Shown one piece after another: positions 55,992-64,000 of a stretch of DNA of 64,000 nucleotides. Below the pieces are notes generated by a model. The model was not told where the DNA came from and ran no database searches. It saw nothing but the letters and a program-made list of their open reading frames with translations. The stretch is from Argentina anserina (taxonomy: Eukaryota; Streptophyta; Magnoliopsida; Rosales; Rosaceae): positions 24,675,555 through 24,739,554 of the forward strand of contig NC_065875.1 of assembly GCF_933775445.1 (NCBI RefSeq). Reading direction: 5' to 3'. A program made the translations under genes and the position numbers. How positions within the stretch are numbered: the first letter of the stretch is position 1; each line of letters opens with the position of its first letter.

Positions 55992-58900
55992 AATCAATGA
56001 GTCATTAGAGTTGAGAGCTTGGAGATAAGTTTCAATGTTCCTTGTGTTTACTAGTTTCTGGTTCTGGTTAGCTTTGTTAATGGTGGTTACTGACTAGTGG
56101 TTTGAGGATTGAGGAAGAGAACAGAGGCTAATTAACAGTTAAAGACAGAACTAATCAATGTTAATGCAAGTTTAGTTTTCTATTTAATTTGTAGCATCAT
56201 ATATGAAGCTAGCTGGTTGCTTTCTTTGAGTTGCAGACATGTTTGGTCTTTTTTTTTCTCCCTTTGTTTAACCATGAAATTAATCCCGGAGAATAAAGGG
56301 GAACTTTCTATATGAGGGAATTTAATTATTTACCTTTCTGCGTTAGGGAACTTGGTTCATTTCTCGTGGGTTTCTTTTAAGTCTATGGTATGAATCATAT
56401 GATTAATATTTTCCATTAACTTAAAAGTGAAGCCTTTGGAGTTTCGCCATGCTTACTTGTCCAAAATGTGCAGCTTTCGTTTTCAAAATTTGGTTAAAAC
56501 GTTGTCATCTGCAATTTTGTTGTTATTCATTGAAGGGTAGACCCTGCTTCTGCTCAAAGCCTCAAAGTGTATTGAATTCTTTCACCAGATTGACCAGAAT
56601 GGTATTGGTCTTTGATGGAGATCAGATGGGGTTTGGTGCACCTTGACTGAGGTAAACGTGCTGTGATTAATCTACTCTAGGGTTAACGTCAAGTGAATTT
56701 CTGTAGAGTAGCCTTTTTGATATATATTACTAAATGCCTAGCTGAAATATTTTTATATATAAGATGAGATATAAGAGGTCTTGTCACCTTTCTAGATTCT
56801 AGAGTGACATCATATCATGCTAGACTAGATTTTTAATCTACTGTATCATTTGCACGCTAGGGCACATGAGAAAATAACATACATTGTTGTAATATGTCTT
56901 TTTTTGTTGAACAGAAGAAAATTCAAGAAATTGCAATACAATTTTCCAAAGAGTTCATAACCGCACTTGAGTTACACAGCTTGCATTAGTGGACACAAGA
57001 AACATGTATTTGAAAAATGAACAGATTTAATTACTCACATTACACACCGTTTCCCCAATTTTTAGTACTATAGGTTGTATTATGGTTATCTAAGTCGCGA
57101 ACGTATCACATATATTCTTCGATTTTCTAAACATCCATGAACGTATGAAAAAAAAGTCACGAATGTATGAAATTGGCCGACGCCTAGCGCCGAATTATAC
57201 GGGCCATGATTATATACAGTTCAATAAGTACCAAGTGGTGCAACTTTTACATGTGGGATCTTGGGAATTAATCTCATAGCATACCAATAGATTTTGCCTT
57301 CATGAGTTCAATCTTCTTTTGAAATAGATAGAATAGAATATGTACCGATCTAATTATACTATAGCCCCCCTTCAAGAACGATCTTGATACCGGAATATAT
57401 TAAGAAAAACGTAGACCGTAAGAGGTGTGTAGTATAAAAGTAGTTAGTTGGATTTAAAGTGAATAATTAGTGTAACAAAAAAAAAAGAATAATTAGGTTT
57501 TAAAAATATAAACAAGTTCGAAGCCTGGGATATGGACCCAGACGAAACACGTAATAGAGATCGATGTGTTGTCATGCCTGCATGCAATTTAGTAGTTAAG
57601 AAATGGTTTTATATGGATAGCCTGGGCTTTTAAGGCAAGTCGTATACCGGGATTTGCTTAAACAAAGGTTTGATTAGGTAGTGGAAACAGTGCCCAGAAC
57701 ATGAAATAACGGCCAGCTTTCCTCTTTTGGTTGGATGATTAAAACTGCAAGCATTGTTGTTTAGAATATCTGAATATGAACATCATCTTCTGGAAATAAT
57801 TAAACTAATGCAGATGATTAATCGTTATGATCTTTGTATAAATATCGAGCTTGATCCACCGCCCTTATATACACACGCGTCGATATCAGCTAATGGTTTA
57901 TCCTCATTTCCGTGATAGAAAATAGAAACTTCGGGAATTTCATGATTTCATAAGCATGTTTAGGTTTGATATGTTTATCAGATCTCCACGCGTACGTAAT
58001 TGTGTAACTGGATCTGCATTCTGCAAATGATTTGTAATGGTCTGGTTAGCAAGAGTGGGGTGCCATTAAGAAGTAATTAATCATGATCAGTAACCTGCAC
58101 TCTAACCCTAAACATCTTGGTCATGGACTCATGGTGATGGCCTGGCGATGATGAAATACACATTTTGTAGGTTTTGGTTTTGCTTATAGGTATGATATTG
58201 GAACCTACTTAATTTATGTGTCTCAAGCTCATAGACTGTACATGTTAGTGATGTTACAACTTACAAGGGTTCACGCTCTCTTCTTCCATTAGTTCCATAT
58301 ATATGGCTCTCACAATTGGTCTCTTCTATTTTAAAGTTATGATATGATATACAAGTGATCTCTTTAATTTGTACCGTCGGCATATGTAATGACTTATTAT
58401 ATTGTTGGGAATGGGAAGTATAGGAAAATCGAAAAGTTAAAGTGATCAGAGTGTCTAGACTATTAAATCATATTGTTTACATACAGCTTTTGATGAAGCA
58501 AACTAAATAATTTAAGAAAAAAACTATTATATTGCCTAAATAATATAAAAAGGGACGCAAACTCGGTTTATACTCTTAAATCTTAAGTTGGGTTGCCCTT
58601 AAGTTGATAAATTTTACGCTTTTTGAGGAATCATCAAACTCATGTCATTTGTTATAGATACAACGATTATACAATGGGTATACAATTTATAGTAACTTAC
58701 AGAGTTTAATGCAAGTAATTATTCAACTTCATAATCCTGGGCAACTTTTACGGAAAATTCTGTTATGCCCGGCTGTATGTCATGCATACAGAAAAACTCA
58801 GTTCACTCACACACACAACCCATCGTGCAGATCACGTGCTCCCCTAATCAATGTATGTAAAACTTGTTGTATGTTGTACATGTATGTACAGCAGATGAAC

Positions 58901-59818
58901 CCAACTTTTACGGTCATGAAAAAAAAATTACGTCTTGTATGTTAAGCGGGCTTTCCCTTCAGGGAACCAAAATCTCAGACCGGAGACCATTGAAAAAGAA
59001 AGACCGTAGGCCTTATGAAGATGAGTGGGCTGTCAGTTTGGCCTTATCGATCATAGGACGTAATCGTACCAGGCATCTTTGAATGTGATCGAATTTGGCT
59101 GCCCCTTCATAGCTTTCATGTGAACTCTGTACGTTCAAGTTCAGGATTTGATGCCGTGCAGAACTACGTACTGCAACTTCCAATCACAAAGTCGCATGGA
59201 TTTGACTGGATAACTGAGCACATTAAGCCTCACTTGTTTTATAAACATCAACTACATACTTTCACTTCTCTCCCAGTTTCTTCTTTTCCAGCTATATGTC
59301 TCCGCATCCATAGACTGGATTCTCTTCTCTCAGTCTATCTTTCCTTATATACTCGGACTTACTTGGACAGATCCATGAGCTACAATGGCACCACATTATG
59401 AACTTGCCGCAGGTATTGTATAATGTCTACTTGAATTAATGACTACAATTTGCTGCTATCAGATTGCTGATGTCTACTATTGATTCATTTTCGGTACAAA
59501 ATTACGTGCAGATAGTTACTAGCAGCTGGAGTTAAAAGTCTTGTTGCTTTTGAATTGGGAGGTTCAGGAATATTGGAATCAACCTATACAACCACCCCTA
59601 AGATATTGCATTTCCGCATCAGCGCAGTCTTCAGGTATATATCAAAAGACGCAAAAAGATTGAAAGATCAGTTTGAATACTTGACTAGCCTAGCTAGTAA
59701 AATTTACTAGTGTAAACCATTCCTTTTTTCCATATCTGTTGTTAATAATGTGTCGAGATAAACAAGTATATACATCCGCAAGTCAAGTAATCACCAGGCA
59801 CATTCGGCTTGACATATG
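55992..59818. other. Intergenic region, no gene recognised
   Basis: 3.8 kb between ZHD11 and the DUF1666 gene. It is AT-rich and contains micro-insertion scar 4 (57461-57496). No conserved coding sequence, tRNA or bounded transposon was found. Confidence 0.5.
57461..57496. repeat. Micro-insertion scar 4: poly(A) tract between 10-bp direct repeats
   Basis: GAATAATTAG occurs at 57461-57470 and 57487-57496. Between them are 16 nt: TGTAAC then ten A. The poly(A) run abuts the right repeat, as expected of a 3' transcript end. Confidence 0.6.
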
Positions 59819-62800
59819 TTAACATGGAAAAAGAAGAAATGAAGGCTCCATAAGGACCTTTCTGTGAACAAAATTTATGTTGTCTAGCTTCTCATGGCAC
59901 CAAACTAACTGATCTGATGTTAGTTTTGACATATTAAGCACTCTCAAAACCAGCCTCAGTTCAACTTGAGCGATAAACAAACTATGCTCAAGTCTATCTT
60001 GATCTTGATGCTGCTTTTGGAACTTCTTCACTACGCAATTACCAGTTCTCTGTATGTCTTTGAGCTTTTTCTCCTTCTGCAATATGATTTTGTGATCAAA
60101 ATTCAAGTAAAACAATGCCGATCCATTTGAGATTTATGTAATACAACAAACCTTTTGAAGATCTTTCCGGATATCTATTAGAAGCTCCAAGTCTTTATGC
60201 TCAACCTGACTTTCTTGAAGGCTTCTCAGGACCGCATTTCTCTCGTCACTGCGAAGAAATGTCCAAAATAACTGCATCGATTCTTCAATGATTTTCATCA
60301 GCATCTCACTCACTATTATCAAATCCTCCTCCTCCCCTCCCATTCCATGTTTCTTATCCTTCCTACGATCATCTGCAATGCAAACTATATTAGACTGACA
60401 CTAGGCCATATTAAGGGACCTGAAGTCTAATAGCATAACATGTACGTGCAACCATTGAACAATCATAAAAGCACCTCTTATGGTTGGAACTTGAAGAAGA
60501 CTGCGAACGACACATCGCGTACTGACATAGTGCTGCACTCGAGGGCCTTGAAATGGATCATCTTCTATGAATCTTTGCAGGAGCACTTGAAACAGTTGAA
60601 ACTCAGTGGCAACAACATTATAGTGATGATGATCATATTGCTGCAACTCATGGGCTTTTCTGTGCTGCCAGTGGAGAATTTCCCAAGAGAGGCAAACCTG
60701 CCCAACGTATACCAACTCCAATTCCTTGTGCAAGTCTCCCACAAATTTCGGTAAAGGGTCAACTGCGGTTTGTCTTTGTGCTCTACATCTCAACAGGTTC
60801 TGTGAAAGAATAGACTTCATAATTGGATTAATGGAAGACTTTTGCAAAGAAATTGGCTTAACTTGGTCCTTAAGCTGCAGAAAACCTGTGGATCATCAAA
60901 AGCAAATCAGCATAGACATATCTTCAATTAGACACTACCTAGATTTTGCTTTCAATTTCTTTTGACCAAGTACTTTATGTTCAATATGGAGTGTGGGGTT
61001 TAAGCCATGTATATTTTACAGGTTCATTATTTTCCTTATACAATATAGTGCATATAGACTCATCTTTGACAGAGACTTTGTTTTTTTTTCCATTCTTTTT
61101 CTTATATGGGTGGAAAAGCTATGTGACATCTTTATGATTAATGTAAAGAAAAGAATAGGGTTATTGTTTGCCATTGAATCTTAATTTGTGGAAAACGATG
61201 TGGAATGAAGATTGATGGAGGCCCAGAAGCATGTTCCATGGAAGAAATTAAAGAAGATTTTGCAACAGATGGGACATCAAAATCACATTCAGCCATTCAT
61301 ACAAGGAAATCGAAAATTCCACCTATTGGTTATCTGACTTCTCTCATCTGTGAGAAACTCAACCAAAAGATGAGAAAATAAGACATCTTTTAGACGAAAC
61401 TTCTTAGAATACCGAAAAATGCAAACTGACATTGATTTCAAGGTGTTGCACGAAATGTATATATGCAGAAAATATCAAATCAAGATAGATAGGTTATGTA
61501 CTTATGTTAAGAATACTTAAAAGTCTAATACTTACCAATTGCATGCATGGTCTGGTTGTTCAAGATGTCCAGCTTTCGCATCTTCTCAGCGTAGCTTTTG
61601 TACACCTTCTGAATCTCTGCAATTCGATCTTTGTATTCGAATTTTTCATCAATCTTCAGTGGCTTGAGCTTTATATTCTCCACCAAGTTTGTAGATTCTG
61701 AATGATCTTCTTCTGATATAGTGGGAAGCCCTCCTGTTCTCACATTCTTAATTTCCCTTTTAATCTGTTCAATGAGATCATCATGCTCTTCATAAGACTC
61801 CCAATTATTTTCATCGTCCGAAACCAATACAGACTTGGCTTGCTGCAATCCATTTCCTTCTTCTGCAGATTGTACTAGTGGACTAGTCTCTTGTGTCTCA
61901 ACCTGGACTAATTCCTCTTTATGTTCACCTCTCTCCTCAACTTGATCAATTTGTTGACTATAACTCCTCAGTTGGGGCTCTAACAATTCAATGTAATCAT
62001 CATCAGAAGATTCTGAACCATTTTGCTGATCGTAAAAAACAACTGCTTTTCCATCTGGGATACGTACATCAAGCAATTGATCGTCTTCCATATCGAAGTG
62101 GACTCTATGATGATCCTCCGCATCATACTGAAACCCAGAGCTATGAGGTTCAAGTCCCTCGTCATACGGAACCGCATTTCTATATATCAAGAACTGATAG
62201 TTAAGTGAACCCACATCATGATCTTTTCTTGAGCTTAATGGGTCTTGTTTCGAATCAGAAACAAGAGAGCAATTGTGTTCTTCAACCTCACATAGCTCAT
62301 ACTCAGTGTCCAGAACCTTCTCAGTACAAAATTCCTCAATAGGATCAATGGCTGATTTCTCGAGTTCTTCATTCTCAAATGCTTCAATTACTTCAATAGG
62401 CTTCACTGCTTTTTCATGATCAGCATCATGATCCTTAGCTGCTTTAATAGGAATTTGATAATCAGAGGATTTAGAACTGTCCCAATCAGCATAGAATTCT
62501 TGGACGGTAAAGCTCATGGCTTTTGGTTCTTCCATGTAGCCATTAATATATCTATTAGAAGTATACTCGTACGAATCGGTGCTTACAGCTGAAATGATCT
62601 GAACAAAACTGGGATCCTCTGTTTCAGCTCTGTTTTGCTCGGAATTCTCTGTCTCTGCTCTGTTTTGCTCGGAATTCTCTGTTTCTGCTCTGTTCTGATC
62701 GGAATCCTCTGTTTCTGTTCTGCTCTGATCATCACTTCTTCTTATTATGGGAGAATCCAGAGACAACTCTTCTTCTCCTTCTGCTGCTGCTGCTGCTGCT

Positions 62801-63157
62801 TCTTCTTCTTCTTCTTCTTTTCTATTTGCATCAAATTGATGATGATGCTTTAAACAAACAATAGGGTGATGAACTCTGTGATCATCTGCATGAAATCTGG
62901 AAGAATAATAATATATTAACGTCTATTAATTATTCAAAGACAATAATAACTTGACAATTCAGTTAGAAAAACACAGATTTAACTTGAGGGAACCTGATGA
63001 GTATGTATCTACTAATGAATCCAGACACACAAAACATGTAGTGACAGACGAAAACCCAAATGGAACCAAGGACTCCAAGCATGTTCCCGCTTGACATACG
63101 TTTGCAAACGAAATCAAACTGGGTTTTCATCACCAGAACTTTCTTGATAACCATCAT
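59819..63157 (-). CDS. DUF1666 protein with N-terminal membrane segment
   Basis: Five exons: 63157-62994, 62896-61536, 60885-60475, 60372-60152 and 60076-59819. Total 2415 bp, 804 aa. The N-terminus has a hydrophobic segment (about residues 25-54, MLGVLGSIWVFVCHYMFCVSG). A poly-Glu/poly-Ala stretch follows, then a 30-bp coding tandem repeat (SEQNRAETEN units) and a long acidic, disordered region. The conserved DUF1666 core begins near KLDILNNQTMHAIG and continues through PLPKFVGDLHKELELVYVGQVCLSWEILHWQ, GPRVQHYVSTRCVVRSLLQVP and LVWCHEKLDNINFVHRKVL. No biochemical function is established for DUF1666. The position beside ZHD11 and CLE45 matches Arabidopsis At1g69610 (from memory). The acceptor of exon 3 is chosen at 60885 because the alternative nearer CTGCAG gives an immediate stop. 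Confidence 0.87.
62611..62730 (-). repeat. Coding minisatellite: four 30-bp units in the DUF1666 gene
   Basis: Units at 62611, 62641, 62671 and 62701 each contain GGAATTCTCTGT-TCTGCTCTG-TTTGCTC with few changes. In frame they encode S(E/D)QNRAETE(N/D). The 30-bp period keeps the reading frame, so copy number could vary without disrupting the protein. Confidence 0.8.
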
Positions 63158-64000
63158 TCCACTGAATCAAGCTCTTCAATCATGCGCAAAACGCTAAGAA
63201 GAAAACGAATTCATTGCGACAATAGAGGAGTCTTTCTCTGACTGCGATTGGAGACAGAGAGCGAGATTAATGATGGTGAAACAATATAAAGGCCGAAGTT
63301 AAGAAGGAATACATGTGTCAAGTGCGAGATTGTTGGAGATGAAATGTGCAGCAGAACATGAAAATGAAAGATGAGATATACGTGGGAGGGGGTCGGTTTG
63401 ATATGTGAAGCTAACAGTTAAAGGCGTTGGCTTTTCAGCTCTGGTGGGAATGTTGACGCAGAAGACCGACACGTCTCCCGCGTGAGTCAAACTCCATACT
63501 ACCTTCGACCTTTCCTTCTGTTTTGGGTTTCAGACACTTCTTCTACGATCTTGCCTGGTAAACTAGCTTTGCAGATGTTTAAAGGTAGGTTACGAAATTA
63601 TTAACATGCGGGATGAAAATCTCAGGTGAACATGACCAGTTGAATCAGGTAACTAATCGAATTAGGTAATTTACCAAGAAGTAACTGAAAGTCAGCAATT
63701 ATTTTCTTCCTTGTTATGAAGTCATTAATGGCGTTCATTGTCTGTGTATTGTTATGCAAATTGAATCTGGAACCGGAAACTATAAATACTCGACCTGATG
63801 AATCTCTTTTAAGACCAAAAAAATTTAAGTTCGGAAATAGATTAATAGCTTCCTGTCGAAATGTAAACAAAGTAAGTGCAATTTTATATAGCAATTAGTT
63901 TTGCGTTTCTTAAGCTCATGTAAAGTCTTGTTTTGGTTAAAATGGAATCCAGCCGGCGATGGTGATATGGCATTTTTGTTAAAGGAAATTGAATACCGTG
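63158..64000. other. Promoter side of the DUF1666 gene; no other gene seen
   Basis: About 840 bp to the window edge. The first 150 bp probably include the 5' UTR. No recognisable coding sequence was found. Confidence 0.45.

Noticed and set aside
1..64000. CRISPR arrays, operons or bacterial mobile genes
   Set aside because: The window is plant nuclear DNA. No regularly spaced repeats or prokaryotic gene layout are present.

Overview
This is nuclear DNA of a flowering plant, almost certainly a eudicot and probably a rosid. The evidence is GT-AG introns, a DYW-type PPR editing factor, a CLE peptide precursor, a ZF-HD transcription factor, a DUF1666 protein, extracellular T2 RNases, and plant-type hAT, Mutator-like and Ty3-type repeats. 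Rosaceae would fit the compact gene spacing and small elements, but that is only a guess. No organellar, viral or bacterial segment was seen.

Layout, left to right. Bases 342-1241 hold the broken 3' half of a GMC oxidoreductase gene (+). A RING-H2 E3 ligase of the MPSR1 type follows (1500-2183, -). A Mutator-like element (2919-3987) is a near-perfect hairpin of about 1.07 kb with a 9-bp target-site duplication (TSD). Then come a small uL18-domain gene (4353-5241, +) and the N-glycan galactosyltransferase GALT1 (5740-8968, -, 7 exons). A second Mutator-like element lies at 10940-12185. Bases 14946-26574 carry three tandem T2 RNase genes on the minus strand. A is intact. B is broken by a hAT element inside exon 2 and also lacks intron 3. 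C has lost the catalytic residues and has a frameshift. A 3.15-kb solo LTR with a 5-bp TSD separates A from B.

Next come the chloroplast RNA-editing PPR protein OTP85 (27008-28834, -), an F-box gene (29155-30468, -), an AVT1-like amino-acid transporter with an apparent 1-bp frameshift (31595-33020, -) and a third Mutator-like element (35987-36839). This last element sits about 330 bp upstream of an APY6-type apyrase (37179-40512, +, 8 exons). After it come a RING-CH membrane E3 ligase (42547-44976, +, 7 exons), a CLE45 precursor (48710-48979, +), a ZHD11/ZFHD1-type transcription factor (54924-55991, +) and a five-exon DUF1666 gene (59819-63157, -).

The genes do not form one pathway. The main theme is conserved gene order. 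From memory of Arabidopsis locus numbers, the window joins three Arabidopsis neighbourhoods: MPSR1-GALT1-RNS3 (At1g26800-26820), RING-CH-APY6-OTP85-RNS1 (At2g02960-02990) and CLE45-ZFHD1-DUF1666 (At1g69588-69610). This looks like a less rearranged ancestral block that was duplicated and fractionated in Brassicaceae. The second theme is mobile-element activity: three Mutator-like elements with intact 9-bp TSDs, two hAT elements with 8-bp TSDs, one large solo LTR, and four tiny poly(A)/poly(T) insertions flanked by 10-16-bp direct repeats. I found no wholly new multigene system. Exon coordinates were placed by eye from splice-site consensus and protein continuity.
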